64,000 nucleotides of DNA, from positions 26,077 to 90,076 of the forward strand of contig DATCLY010000025.1 of NCBI GenBank assembly GCA_036563665.1, written 5' to 3'. The notes under the pieces are model-generated. The model was not told where the DNA came from. It saw only the letters and a program-made list of their open reading frames with translations, and searched no databases. Made by a program: the position numbers and the translations under genes. Positions 43,364 through 53,011 of this stretch are shown in pieces (the first letter of the stretch is position 1; each line of letters starts with the position of its first letter). The DNA comes from FEN-1219 sp036563665 (GTDB taxonomy: Bacteria; Pseudomonadota; Gammaproteobacteria; Steroidobacterales; Rariloculaceae).

Positions 43364-43365
43364 CC

Positions 43366-44301
43366 ATGACCGCCGTGATCGAAGCGCGCGGCCTCACCAA
43401 GCGCTACGGCGGGATCACGGCCGTCGACGGCATCGACCTCGAGATTCGCCGCGGCGAGGTGTTCGGCCTGCTGGGCCCGAACGGCTCGGGCAAGACGACG
43501 ACCATCCTGATGCTGCTCGGGCTCACCGACGTCACCGCCGGCAGCGTGCGCGTGCTCGGGCTCGATCCCGCGCGCGAGCCGCTCGCCGTGAAGCGGCGCG
43601 TGGGCTACATGCCGGACACGGTGGGCTTCTACGAGCACCTGTCGGCGCGCGCGAACCTGCGCTACACGGGGCGCCTCGCCGGCATCGACCGGGCCGTGCT
43701 CGACGAGCGCATCGACGCCGCGCTCGCGCAGGTGGGCTTGAGCGAGGCGGCCGACCGGCGCGTGGGCGCCTTCTCCGCCGGCATGCGCCGCCGGCTCGGG
43801 CTCGCCGACGTGCTGCTCAAGGAGCCCGAGATCGCGATCCTCGACGAGCCCACCAACGACCTCGATCCCACGGCCACGCGCGAGTTCCTCGATCTCATCC
43901 TCGCGCTCAAGGGCCGCAACATCACGGTGCTCCTGTCGTCGCACCTGCTCGAGCGCGTGCAGGCCGTGTGCGACCGCGTGGCGCTGTTCCACCGCGGCCG
44001 CGTGGCGCTCGAGGGCACCGTCGCCGCGCTCGCGCAGCAGGTGCTGGGCGGCGGGCATCGGATCATCCTCGAGGCGGACGGCGCCGAGCTCGAGCCGGCG
44101 CTCGAGCGCCTGCAGGGCGTGGTCGGCGTGAGCACGCCCGAGCCCGGCCGCTACGTGATCGAAGCGTCCGAGGACGTGCGCGCGGCCGTCGCGGCGGAAG
44201 CGGTGCACGCCGGGGCGGCCGTCAAGTCGCTCGCGCTCGAGCAGCCGAGCCTGGCCGAGGTGTACGCGAGCTACTTCAGGAGGCTGCGCGATGCGGCGTG
44301 A
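43366..44301 (+). CDS. ABC transporter ATP-binding protein
   Basis: 311 residues from the ATG at 43366, two bases after the NEW3 stop, with GGGAGG upstream. Walker A GPNGSGKT (37-44), Q-loop region MPDTVGFYEHLS, signature FSAGMRRRLGLADVLL, Walker B IAILDEPTNDLDP and an H-switch LSSHLL. The C-terminal ~80 residues form an accessory domain. It belongs to the ABC-2/NosF/CcmA-like group of export or gliding transporters. It energises the adjacent permease. Confidence 0.93.
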   Translation: MTAVIEARGLTKRYGGITAVDGIDLEIRRGEVFGLLGPNGSGKTTTILMLLGLTDVTAGSVRVLGLDPAREPLAVKRRVGYMPDTVGFYEHLSARANLRYTGRLAGIDRAVLDERIDAALAQVGLSEAADRRVGAFSAGMRRRLGLADVLLKEPEIAILDEPTNDLDPTATREFLDLILALKGRNITVLLSSHLLERVQAVCDRVALFHRGRVALEGTVAALAQQVLGGGHRIILEADGAELEPALERLQGVVGVSTPEPGRYVIEASEDVRAAVAAEAVHAGAAVKSLALEQPSLAEVYASYFRRLRDAA

Positions 44302-45253
44302 AGGATCTCCCTGGACCGGGCTCGCCACCGTGGTGGCGAAGGAGATGGCCGACCACCTCACGAGCGCGCGCATGCGGATCCTCGAGGGGCTGATCGTGCT
44401 GATCGCGGCCGGCACGCTCTACACGTCGATCGGCATGCTGCGGCGCACCACCGTGGAAGATCCGTTCCTGTTCCTGCGGCTCTTCACGATCGCCGATGCG
44501 CCGCTGCCGTCGTTTCTGTCCTTCCTGGGCTTCTTCGTGCCGCTGATGGCGATCGCGCTCGGCTTCGACAGCATCAACGGCGAGTATGCGCGCCGCACGC
44601 TGTCGCGCGTGCTCGCGCAGCCGATCTACCGCGACGCGCTGATCTTGGGCAAGTTCCTCGCGAGCCTCGCGACGCTCGCGCTCACGCTCGCGGCGCTGTG
44701 GCTCATCGTGACGGGGGCCGGGCTGCTGTTCCTCGGCGTGCCGCCGAGCGGCGAGGAGGTGCTGCGGGGCATCGGCTTCCTCGTCGTCACCATCGCCTAC
44801 GCCGCCGTGTGGCTCGCGCTCGCGATGCTGCTCTCCACGACGTTCCGGCAGGCGGCCACGGCGGCGCTCGCGGCGCTCGCGGTGTGGCTGCTGTTCTCGA
44901 TCTTCTGGCCGATCATCGTGGACTTCCTCGCGCCGCTCTTCGTGGGGCAGCCCGCGGACCTCGTGGCCGCGCTGCAGGCGGCCGCGGACCGGGCGCAGGC
45001 GCAGCTCGCGCTGTCGCGCGTCTCGCCGAACACGCTCTACGGCGAGGCGACGCTCGCGCTGCTCAACCCCGAGACGCGCACGCTCGGCCTCGTGTTCTTC
45101 GGCCAGCTGCAGAACGCGATCGTGGGCGCGCCGCTGCCGCTCGGGCAGAGCCTGCTCTTGATCTGGCCGCACGTCACGGGGCTCGCGGCGGCGGCGATCC
45201 TGCTCTTCACGCTGACCTACGTGCTGTTCCAGCGGCAGGAGGTGCGGGCCTGA
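44291..45253 (+). CDS. ABC-2/NosY-type transporter permease
   Basis: 320 residues from the ATG at 44291, overlapping the ATPase gene by 11 bases (coupled). Cytoplasmic N-terminus with VVAKEMADHLTSARM, then six hydrophobic segments including LEGLIVLIAAGTLYTSIGML, LSFLGFFVPLMAIALGF, LATLALTLAALWLIVTGAGL and WLLFSIFWPIIVDFLAPLF. NosY-like conserved GFDSINGEYARRTLSRVLAQP follows the second segment. Last gene of the operon; a long-loop inverted repeat follows the stop. Confidence 0.9.
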   Translation: MRREGSPWTGLATVVAKEMADHLTSARMRILEGLIVLIAAGTLYTSIGMLRRTTVEDPFLFLRLFTIADAPLPSFLSFLGFFVPLMAIALGFDSINGEYARRTLSRVLAQPIYRDALILGKFLASLATLALTLAALWLIVTGAGLLFLGVPPSGEEVLRGIGFLVVTIAYAAVWLALAMLLSTTFRQAATAALAALAVWLLFSIFWPIIVDFLAPLFVGQPADLVAALQAAADRAQAQLALSRVSPNTLYGEATLALLNPETRTLGLVFFGQLQNAIVGAPLPLGQSLLLIWPHVTGLAAAAILLFTLTYVLFQRQEVRA

Positions 45254-45305
45254 GGCGGCGCGCCGCGAACGCGGCGCTCGCGTGAGCACGCCCCGGCGCG
45301 CCGCC
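45254..45305 (+). terminator. terminator-like inverted repeat
   Basis: Perfect 11-bp arms (GGCGGCGCGCC at 45254-45264, complement at 45295-45305) with a 30-base loop, beginning at the permease stop codon. A further small hairpin, CGGGGC-TTC-GCCCCG (45336-45350), lies just before avtA. Confidence 0.45.
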
Positions 45306-45369
45306 GAGCGCGTCGGGGCGGAATGGGGGTAAGCTCGGGGCTTCGCCCCGCTCGCCCCCGAGAGACCGC

Positions 45370-46656
45370 ATGCCGTTCGAGTTCTCGACCTTCGGACAGC
45401 TCTTCACGCGCCCCACGGGCGCGCTCGAGCTGATGGACGACATGGGTCGCGCGCTCGACGGCCAGCGCGACGTCGCGTTCCTGGGCGGCGGCAACCCCGC
45501 GAAGATCCCGGCCGTCCAGGCGCGGCTCGCGCGCCGGCTCGCCGAGATCGCGGCCAACGGGCCCGAGCTCGACCGGATGGTCGCGAACTACCCGCATCCG
45601 GCCGGCGAGCTCGCGTTCCGGCGCGCCCTCGCCCGGCTCCTGGCGCGCGAGTACGGCTGGCGGCTCACGGCGGACAACGTCGCGCTCACGGCCGGCAGCC
45701 AGGCGGCGTTCTTCCTGCTCTTCAACCTGTTCGCGGGACGCGACGCCCAGGGCCGCCGCCGGCGCCTGCTGCTGCCGATGACGCCCGAGTACGTGGGCTA
45801 CGCGGACGTGGGCCTCGAGCCGGACCTCGTCGTCGCCCGCCGCCCGGTCATCGAGGAGCTCGACGCGCCGTTCTTCAAGTATCGGATCGACTTCGCACGC
45901 CTCGGGCTCGGTGACGACGTGGGCGCCGTCTGCATCTCGCGCCCCACGAATCCGACCGGGAACGTCATCGGCGACGCCGAGCTCGCCGAGCTCGGGGCCC
46001 GCTGCGCGGCCGCGGGCGTGCCGCTCATCGTCGACGGCGCATACGGGCGGCCGTTCCCCGACATCGTGTTCGGCGACGCGGAGCCCACGTGGAGCGACGG
46101 CACGATCCTGTGCCTGAGCCTCTCGAAGCTCGGGCTGCCCGGCGTGAGGACGGGCATCGTGATCGCGCACGCCGAGATCGTCGAGGCGCTCACGCGCATG
46201 ATCGCGGTGATGAACCTCGCCGTGGGCAGCGCCGGGCCGGTGCTGATGCAGCCGCTCGTCGAGAGCGGCGAGATCCTCGCGCTCGCCCGCGAGCACGTGC
46301 GGCCCTACTATCGAGACAAGTCGCAGCGGGCCTGCGAGCGCCTCGTGCGCGCGCTCGACGGCGTGCCGTTCAAGGTGCATCGTCCCGAAGGCGCGTTCTT
46401 CCTGTGGATCGCGTTTCCCGGCCTGCCGATCACGAGCGCGGAGCTCTATGCGCGCCTCAAGGCGGCCGGCGTGCTCGTGCTGTCCGGCCACTATTTCTTT
46501 CCGGGGCTCGACGAGCCGTGGGCGCATCGCGACGAGTGCATCCGCCTGTCGTTCGCGCAGGACGACGAGGTGGTCGAGCGCGGCATCCGCCGTCTCGCGG
46601 CCGAGGTGCGCGCGGCGTTCGACGGCGGAGCCTCCGCCGTCACATCTCGACGTTGA
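45370..46656 (+). CDS. avtA: valine-pyruvate aminotransferase
   Basis: 428 residues from the ATG at 45370. The start MPFEFSTFGQLFTRPTGALE and the length are typical of AvtA. Fold-type I PLP aminotransferase: TAGSQAAFF (107-115), RPTNPTGN (191-198), DGAYG (222-226) and LSLSKLGLPGVRTG with Lys253 forming the Schiff base. It transfers the amino group between valine/2-ketoisovalerate and alanine/pyruvate in the cytoplasm. The 3' end overlaps the convergent downstream gene by 17 bases. No strong ribosome site is seen. Confidence 0.92.
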   Translation: MPFEFSTFGQLFTRPTGALELMDDMGRALDGQRDVAFLGGGNPAKIPAVQARLARRLAEIAANGPELDRMVANYPHPAGELAFRRALARLLAREYGWRLTADNVALTAGSQAAFFLLFNLFAGRDAQGRRRRLLLPMTPEYVGYADVGLEPDLVVARRPVIEELDAPFFKYRIDFARLGLGDDVGAVCISRPTNPTGNVIGDAELAELGARCAAAGVPLIVDGAYGRPFPDIVFGDAEPTWSDGTILCLSLSKLGLPGVRTGIVIAHAEIVEALTRMIAVMNLAVGSAGPVLMQPLVESGEILALAREHVRPYYRDKSQRACERLVRALDGVPFKVHRPEGAFFLWIAFPGLPITSAELYARLKAAGVLVLSGHYFFPGLDEPWAHRDECIRLSFAQDDEVVERGIRRLAAEVRAAFDGGASAVTSRR

Positions 46657-47476
46657 GCACCACGTCCGCCTCGGCGCCCGCCATGGACACCGAGAAGCGG
46701 TTGATGCCCGGCTTGAACTCCTTGCGCAGCGTCTCGAGGTTCACGCGCCCCTGGAGCTCGTGGCAAGGCTCGCCGCGGCGGCTGGTGATGATGGACACCA
46801 TGATGGGCCGGACGGGCGCGCCGTTGACCGCGGTGACGTTCGCCTCGCGGGTGAACGCCCGGTTGCAGAGCGTGAGCTCGAGCGGCAGCGTGCCCTTCCG
46901 CTGATCGAGCTCGTCGTACAGGACGTCCACGGTGAGGTCCGGCAGGTCGCCGAGCTTCAACGTGGGCAGCGCGTCGTCGGGCAGCGTGATGCGCGTATCC
47001 GCGGGGATCGACGCGTCGAACACGGTGCCGACATCCAGCACCGCCTTGCGGCCCGGCAGGAACACGGCGGGAAACAGTATGGCCCCCAGGCCGCGCGCCA
47101 GCGCGTAACGGTTGCCGCCCGATTGATCGTAGCCGCCGGAGAGCGTGATCTCGGTGCCGTCCACGGCCTTCACCGACACGGCCATCACGCGCACCGAGCC
47201 GCCTTCGCCGCCGATGTCGCTGTCGTCGAGCTTGGAGATGCGCAGCTCCATCGGCGTGCCGGCGGCGATGACGGTGTGACCGTCCACCACTACGTCCTTC
47301 CAGACGTGGCCGTCCACCGGGTAGCCGACCCTGAACTTCCGCTCGCTCGACGTGATGCGCTCGTCGAGCTCGCCGAACACGACGGTGCCGCGCGGGATGA
47401 TCACCTCCTTCGCGAGCACGCAGGCGGGAGCGACGGAGGCCAGGACGCCGGATAGGAGCGCGATGCCGAGTCTCAT
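46640..47476 (-). CDS. exported protein of unknown function
   Basis: 278 residues from the ATG at 47476. Signal peptide MRLGIALLSGVLASVAPACVLA. Mature part: repeated beta-rich G-x-V motifs (IPRGTVVFGELDERITSS, GHTVIAAGTPMELRISKL, SVKAVDGTEITLSGGY), then an alternating segment LARGLGAILFPAVFLPG (possibly membrane-associated) and PADTRITLPDD. The pattern resembles exported proteins that tune barrier or surface properties, but I know no named family. Two pairs of Cys near residues 205-240 could form a disulfide. It overlaps the avtA end on the opposite strand. Confidence 0.75.
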   Translation of the reverse strand: MRLGIALLSGVLASVAPACVLAKEVIIPRGTVVFGELDERITSSERKFRVGYPVDGHVWKDVVVDGHTVIAAGTPMELRISKLDDSDIGGEGGSVRVMAVSVKAVDGTEITLSGGYDQSGGNRYALARGLGAILFPAVFLPGRKAVLDVGTVFDASIPADTRITLPDDALPTLKLGDLPDLTVDVLYDELDQRKGTLPLELTLCNRAFTREANVTAVNGAPVRPIMVSIITSRRGEPCHELQGRVNLETLRKEFKPGINRFSVSMAGAEADVVLNVEM

Positions 47477-47603
47477 GAGCCGTCGATCGGGTAGGTCGGC
47501 CGCATCTTACGGCAGGCGTCCGCACGTTGTCGATTCGACAAAATGTTCTTCTGCCCGGGAGGCTCCCGGCGGAGGGGAGAAGCCCCGGATGGGGCGGCCG
47601 GGA

Positions 47604-49070
47604 TTACTGCGACTCGGCCAGGCTACGGAGCAGCGCGGCCACCGATTCGTTGAACCCGCGGCCGGGGGTGGTCACGATGTCGAGCGCGGTGCGCCCCTCG
47701 TCGTCGCGCGCGTCGACGCGCGCGCCGTTCGCGACCAGCAACGTCACGAAGGCCGCGTTGCCGAGCCGCGCGGCCCGATGCAGCGCCGTCTCGCCGTTGG
47801 CGGCCCGCGCGTTGACGTCGACGCCCGCGTCGAGCAGCAGGCGCAACGCCTCGCGCGTGCGGTCGGTGTCGACGTCGCCGACCCCGCCGACGAATGGGCG
47901 CAGCGCCCCCGCCAGCACGAACACCGCGGTGGCGCCATCGGCCTGCGTGAGCATGGGATCCGCCCCGGCCTCGAGCAGGACGCGCATGGACTCCATGTCG
48001 AGGCCCCGCGCGGCGCGCATGAGCGCCGTCGTGCCGGCGCCGAGCGTGCGATCGGGGAAACCGTGATGCCGCGGGATGGCGGGCTCGGTGAGCTGGGCGT
48101 TCGGATTGGCGCCGTGGGCGAGCGCGAGCCGCACGAGATCGTGCGCATCCCGCTCGTCCCGGTTCGGCCGCGCCGGCCGGCCGATCTCGCGGCCGAGCGT
48201 CGCCATGTCCACCGCGGCGTAGAGCGCGTTCACGCCGGTGCGGTCCGCCACGTTCGGATCCGCGCCCGCCTCGAGCAGCTCGGCCGCGAGATCGTAGTGG
48301 GCGTTCATGATCGCGATGGCGAGCGCCGTGGTGCCGTCCGGGTCCTGCGCGTCGAGGTCCGCCCCCATTTCGACGAGCGCCCGCGCCGCGGCGCGCGAGC
48401 CCTGGCGCGCGGCCAGCATGAGCGCCGTCCAGCCGCCGGAAGGCAGCACGGTGGAGACCATGCCCGTCTGCTCCCAGTTCATGGGCAGCAGGTCGAGCAC
48501 GCGGGAATGCGCGTTCGGGTCCGCGCCGCCTTCGACGAGGGCACGGATCGCGTCGGGGTGATCCTCGGCCGCGGCCCACATGAGCCCCGTCTCGCCGAGC
48601 GACGTCTCGCTCGCGTTCGGATCGGCCCCCGCACGGAGCAGCACGCGAATGGTGGCGACGTCGCCCGCCCGCGCGGCCGCCATGAGCGCCGTCTCGCCGT
48701 GGGGCAGCGCGCCGTTCACCTCCGCGCCGTGCTCGAGCAGGAGCTCCGCGAGCGGCGCGTTGCGGTTGATGGCCGCGACCCAGAGCGGCGTGATGCCGAA
48801 TCGATTGGGCAGGTTGGGATCCGCGCCCGCCGCGAGCAGCGTGCGGGCCAGCTCGACGTCGTTCGCCTGGCACGCCCAGAGCAGTGCGGTCATGCCGTCG
48901 CCGCCGGGCGCGTTTACGTCACCCGCCCCGGTGCCCGCCTCGAGCAAGTCGCGCACGGCGGCGAGATCGCCCCGCCGCGCGGCCTCGACGAGGTCCACCG
49001 ATGCCGGCCGGGCGGGCCCGGCCAGCAGCAGCACGGCGAGCGCGAGCAACCAGCGCGGACGCACGCTCAA
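47604..49070 (-). CDS. exported ankyrin-repeat protein (third of three)
   Basis: About 488 residues. The TTG at 49070 overlaps the DUF1552 TGA (TTGA); the GTG at 49064 is an alternative. Signal peptide RPRWLLALAVLLLAGPARPA. Ankyrin units: DGMTALLWACQANDVELA, FGITPLWVAAINRNAPLA, HGETALMAAARAGDVATI, LGETGLMWAAAEDHPDAI, GGWTALMLAARQGSRAAA, DGTTALAIAIMNAHYDLA, AGTTALMRAARGLDMESM and NGETALHRAARLGNAAFV. The insert positions match those of the ankyrin protein at 31871-33412. Translational coupling to DUF1552 makes a functional link between the two likely. Confidence 0.9.
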   Translation of the reverse strand: MSVRPRWLLALAVLLLAGPARPASVDLVEAARRGDLAAVRDLLEAGTGAGDVNAPGGDGMTALLWACQANDVELARTLLAAGADPNLPNRFGITPLWVAAINRNAPLAELLLEHGAEVNGALPHGETALMAAARAGDVATIRVLLRAGADPNASETSLGETGLMWAAAEDHPDAIRALVEGGADPNAHSRVLDLLPMNWEQTGMVSTVLPSGGWTALMLAARQGSRAAARALVEMGADLDAQDPDGTTALAIAIMNAHYDLAAELLEAGADPNVADRTGVNALYAAVDMATLGREIGRPARPNRDERDAHDLVRLALAHGANPNAQLTEPAIPRHHGFPDRTLGAGTTALMRAARGLDMESMRVLLEAGADPMLTQADGATAVFVLAGALRPFVGGVGDVDTDRTREALRLLLDAGVDVNARAANGETALHRAARLGNAAFVTLLVANGARVDARDDEGRTALDIVTTPGRGFNESVAALLRSLAESQ

Positions 49071-50377
49071 ATGTCCACCGTGCCCGTGCTGATGCCGAAC
49101 GTGTCCATCTCCACGCCGTAATGCTGCGCGAGCGTGAGCATGAGGTTCGCGATCGGCGTCTCCGGCGCCGCCTGGACGTGGCGGCTGCCCCGACCGCCGA
49201 ACCCGCCCACGAGCAGCGTCGGCAGATCGTTCGGGTCGTGGTTGTTGCTCTCGCTCATCCCGCTGCCGAACAGGATCATCGAGCTGTCGAGCAGCGACCC
49301 GTCGGCATCCGGCGTCTCCGCGAGCCGTGCCAGGAATTTCTCGAATAGCGTGATGTGATACACGTTGAGCTTGACGAGCTGCTGCTTCTTCTCCTCGTTG
49401 CCGCCGTGATGCGACAGCGAGTGATGCGGCTCCGTGATCCCGATCTCCGGGTACGTCCGCTGGGTGATGTCGCGGCTCATCATGAACGTGAACACCCGCG
49501 TCAGGTCCGCGGCCCACGCGAGCGTCAGCAGCTCGAACTGCAGCCCGACGTGCTCCGCGAAGGAGTCCGGAATGCCGACCGGCGCCGCCGGTATGTCGAG
49601 CTCCGCCCCCGCCTGACGCTCCGCCCGCTCGATGCGCTGCTCCGTCTCCCGCACGTTGTCCAGATAGTCCTCGAGCCGCGCGCGGTCCTGCGGGCCGATG
49701 TCGCGCGTGAGATCGGCCAGGTCGTCCTGGATCGAATCCAGGATGCTGCGGCCCGTGCGCATCCGCTCGAGCCGCTGCTCCGGCGTGCCGGCGCGCCCGA
49801 ACAGCCGCTCGAACAGCCGCCGCGGATTGATCTCCATCGGCAACGGCTCCGTCGGCGACGCCCACGACAGCGTGTTCACGTACGCGCAGGCATACGCCGG
49901 GTCACATCCGCCGATGTATCCGGTGAAATCTTCCGTCGCCACCTCGAGCGACTTGAACACCGTGTCCTGACCGATGTGGTTGGCGATGACCTGATCCACG
50001 GTGGTCCCCGCGCGCACGTCCTCGGCCACCGTGCGCTTCGGGATGCTGCCCGACAGCCACGACGCCACCGTCACCGCGTGCCCCGCCACCGGATTGCAGA
50101 GCTGCGACACCACCGTGAGCTGGTCGCGGTAGGCCGCCAACGGCTCGAGAATCGGCGAGAGCTCCACGTCGTACCCCACCTGCGCGGGCGTCCAGTAGCC
50201 CGGCCGCTCGCCGTGCGGCACGAACACCACGCCGAACCGCTTCGGCCGGCGATCCGGGGTGGCGCCGAGCGCGGTCGCCGCGGGCCACATGGCGCTCAGG
50301 AACGGCAGCGCCACGCTCACACCCGCGCCCCGCAGCACGTGCCGTCGGGAAAGCGCCTTTCGCGTCAAGAACCCCAT
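49067..50377 (-). CDS. DUF1552 family Tat-exported protein (second copy)
   Basis: 436 residues from the ATG at 50377, eight bases after GAGGAG. Tat signal SRRHVLRGAGVSVALPFLSA (10-29). Same family as the protein at 34399-35742: GVVFVPHGERPGYWTP, YRDQLTVVSQLCNPVA, LEDYLDNVRETEQRI, LQFELLTLAWAADLTRV, SHHGGNEEKKQQLVKL and MILFGSGMSESNNHD. Two extra Cys (GGCDPAYAC) differ from the first copy. It lies 13 bases after the DUF1592 stop and overlaps the ankyrin gene. Confidence 0.9.
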   Translation of the reverse strand: MGFLTRKALSRRHVLRGAGVSVALPFLSAMWPAATALGATPDRRPKRFGVVFVPHGERPGYWTPAQVGYDVELSPILEPLAAYRDQLTVVSQLCNPVAGHAVTVASWLSGSIPKRTVAEDVRAGTTVDQVIANHIGQDTVFKSLEVATEDFTGYIGGCDPAYACAYVNTLSWASPTEPLPMEINPRRLFERLFGRAGTPEQRLERMRTGRSILDSIQDDLADLTRDIGPQDRARLEDYLDNVRETEQRIERAERQAGAELDIPAAPVGIPDSFAEHVGLQFELLTLAWAADLTRVFTFMMSRDITQRTYPEIGITEPHHSLSHHGGNEEKKQQLVKLNVYHITLFEKFLARLAETPDADGSLLDSSMILFGSGMSESNNHDPNDLPTLLVGGFGGRGSRHVQAAPETPIANLMLTLAQHYGVEMDTFGISTGTVDI

Positions 50378-50390
50378 CGATCCATCTCCT

Positions 50391-52814
50391 CTAGGCCGAG
50401 GCGTCGGCAGCCGCCTCGGGTTTGACACGCATTCTGAACGGAACGCTGTTCACGATGCCGAGAACGATCTCCGAGAAGCGGTAGTCGTCCTCCGCCGCGT
50501 CGCGGACGATCCGCCGCACGGCCGGCATGTCGTCGGCCGTGAGCCCACGCCCCAGCGCATAGATCATGAGCTTCTCCACGAGCGTGCCCACGAACACTTG
50601 CGGGTCGCGCAGCAGCGCCTCGCGCAGCTCGACGGGCCCCGTCACCTCGGTGCCGTCCGTCAGCCGGGCGTGCGCATCGATGCGGGGCGTATCGATGCCG
50701 GCCTCGTGGTCCCGCCACGCGCCCACCGCGTCGAAATTCTCGAGCGCGAAGCCGATCGGATCCATGATGCCGTGGCACGCGGCGCACACCGAGTTCTGCC
50801 GGTGAGCCTCGAGCCGCGCGCGCAGCGTGTCGGCCACCACTTCCTCGAGCGGCGGCACGTCTGGCGGCGGCGGAGGCGGCGGCGTGCCGAGCAGGTTCGT
50901 GAGCACCCAGTTCCCGCGGACCACGGGCGACGTCCTGTCGGTGTGCGACGTGACCATCAGCACGCTGCCCTTGCCGAGCAGGCCGAAGCGGGCCTCGTCC
51001 TCGAGCTGCACGCGCCTGAAGTGCGGGCCGTAGACCCCCTCGATCCCGTAGTGCCGCGCCACGCGCTCGTTGAGGAAAGTGTAGTCCGCGGTCATGAAGT
51101 CGAGGACGTTGCGGTCCTCACGCATCACGCTCTCGAAGAACAGCCTCGTCTCCGTGAGGAAGCCCTGACGCAGGTTGTCGTCGAAGTCCGGGAAGCCCAC
51201 CGAGTTCGGCACGAAGCTCTCGAGGTTGCGCAGATACAGCCACTGGCCGGCGAAGTTGTCGACCAGCGCCGCGGCTTTCGGGTCGGCCAGCATGCGGCGC
51301 ACTTGCGCCTCGAGCACGCGGGGATCGGTGAGCGCGTCGCGCTCGGCGAGCTCGAGCAGCTCGTCGTCGGGGATGCTGCTCCAGAGGAAGAAGGACAGCC
51401 GCGTCGCGAGCTCGCGGCTCGCGACCGGATACGCCTCGCCCGGAGCGACCTCCGGCGGGTCGCGCTCCACGCGGAAGGTGAACTTGGGGCTCGCGAGCAA
51501 CCGCTCGATGGCGACCTGGATGCCGCCCTCGAAACCGCGCGCGGCGCGGCCCCGCTCGAAGAAAGCCATGAGCGTGTCCACGTCGTGCGGCGTGTCGTAG
51601 CCGCGATAGGCGCGCCGCGCGAGCGTCGAGAGGATCTCGCGCGCACACTCGCGCTCCGCCGCCTCGCTCGCCGCCGCGTCCGGGTAGCACACGAAGATGC
51701 GTTGCCGCGAGGGCGTATCGCCCGGCCCCGTGGCACCGTAAGGACCGGACACGGTCAGCGTCTCGATGTGCGGGTGACCGGTCACGTCGAGGATGTCCTG
51801 GGAGCTGCGCAGATACGGCTGAAGCCGCACGCTCGTCTGCAGCGCACCCTGGTACACGAAGCCCACGCTGATGTCGTGCGGCCCGGCCGTGAGCGGCACG
51901 ACGGTGGAGCTGCGCGCCTCCACCGCTTCCGCCGCCTCCGTGATGTTGCGCATGAGGGCGGCGAAGTCCTCCGGCCCCCCGATCGTGGCCGAGTGCACGC
52001 GCCGGCCGTCGACGGCGATCTCCATCTCGTGCGCCGTCTCGAGCCCTTTCATGGCGCCGAGGTTCGATTTGAAGTACGTGACGTCGAGGCGGTACTCGCC
52101 GTCGAGCGGCAGCACCACGCGCCACCGGCCGCCGCCGACCGTCCCGAGCGGCATGCCGGGCACCGGGATGTCTTGCGAAGCGTCCTGGCGTACGCGGAAC
52201 GTCTGCGCGGCGGGGCCCGTGGTGGGGTCGCCCACTGCGAGCGCCGCGATCTCGCCGGCCGCGCTCAAGTACTGCTCGACGAGCACGGGCGAGGTGCCGA
52301 GCGCCTCCGCGTTGTTGTCGAAGCCGTAGGCGGAGTCGTCGGGCGGCAGCAGCGCCGTGGCGTCGATCTCGACGTGCAGCAGGTCGCGCACCGCGTTCTC
52401 GTATTCCGCGCGATTCAGCCGCCGCACGAGCGCGGGCCCCGGATTCGGCCGCTCGCGCGCCGCGCGGTCGAGCCGCTCCTCGAGCCACGAGATGAGCGCG
52501 CGCCGCTCTTCGGCCGGCGGCTTGGGCGCATCCGCCGGCGGCATCATGCCCGCGCGCAGCTTGCGGATGACCTTCTCCCACGCGTCGGCATCGCGCTCCG
52601 GATGGGAGAGATCGAGCTCGTCGAGCGCCAGATCCGCCGTGAGATCGATGGGATTATGACAATCGAGGCAGTAGCGATCGACGAGCCTGCGATGATCGTC
52701 GACGGAGGGCGCGAGGCTCGCGCGCACGACCAGGTAGCCGGCGGGCAGGCCGACGCTCGCCACGAGCAGCGCCGCGAGAAGGCGCCGGTCAGCTGCGACT
52801 CCGCGATTCCTCAT
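50391..52814 (-). CDS. DUF1592-type multidomain diheme cytochrome (second copy)
   Basis: 807 residues from the ATG at 52814. N-terminal anchor LLAALLVASVGLPAGYLVV. Domain order as in the first copy: cytochrome c CLDCH (49-53) and LRAGMMPPAD, DUF1587 (RRLNRAEYENAVRDLL), middle beta region, DUF1595, DUF1592 (LATRLSFFLWSSIPDDEL), DUF1588 with CAACHGIMDPIGFALENF (second heme motif about 677-681), and DUF1585. Despite the same plan, the middle region differs strongly from the first copy, so the two probably serve different substrates. First gene of a three-gene operon with DUF1552 and ankyrin. Confidence 0.92.
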   Translation of the reverse strand: MRNRGVAADRRLLAALLVASVGLPAGYLVVRASLAPSVDDHRRLVDRYCLDCHNPIDLTADLALDELDLSHPERDADAWEKVIRKLRAGMMPPADAPKPPAEERRALISWLEERLDRAARERPNPGPALVRRLNRAEYENAVRDLLHVEIDATALLPPDDSAYGFDNNAEALGTSPVLVEQYLSAAGEIAALAVGDPTTGPAAQTFRVRQDASQDIPVPGMPLGTVGGGRWRVVLPLDGEYRLDVTYFKSNLGAMKGLETAHEMEIAVDGRRVHSATIGGPEDFAALMRNITEAAEAVEARSSTVVPLTAGPHDISVGFVYQGALQTSVRLQPYLRSSQDILDVTGHPHIETLTVSGPYGATGPGDTPSRQRIFVCYPDAAASEAAERECAREILSTLARRAYRGYDTPHDVDTLMAFFERGRAARGFEGGIQVAIERLLASPKFTFRVERDPPEVAPGEAYPVASRELATRLSFFLWSSIPDDELLELAERDALTDPRVLEAQVRRMLADPKAAALVDNFAGQWLYLRNLESFVPNSVGFPDFDDNLRQGFLTETRLFFESVMREDRNVLDFMTADYTFLNERVARHYGIEGVYGPHFRRVQLEDEARFGLLGKGSVLMVTSHTDRTSPVVRGNWVLTNLLGTPPPPPPPDVPPLEEVVADTLRARLEAHRQNSVCAACHGIMDPIGFALENFDAVGAWRDHEAGIDTPRIDAHARLTDGTEVTGPVELREALLRDPQVFVGTLVEKLMIYALGRGLTADDMPAVRRIVRDAAEDDYRFSEIVLGIVNSVPFRMRVKPEAAADASA

Positions 52815-53011
52815 GATGCGACCGGATGCGCCGACGGCGAATCCAATTGATCTCGACGAAGTCTACCGCCGAATCGGTTGCAAATCTCCGGAGCGTCGCC
52901 GCAACCGGCAGCGACGGCAGCGACACGCGTTGTTCGCTCATCTCGAATGCTATGACTGCGAGCAACAGGAACGCCTGCGCCTCCGGCCGTCGGCGTCTGT
53001 GCGTCCTCGGG

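Noticed and set aside
50259..52850. An 863-codon plus-strand open frame opposite the second DUF1592 gene
   Set aside because: Antisense shadow of the recognised cytochrome gene.
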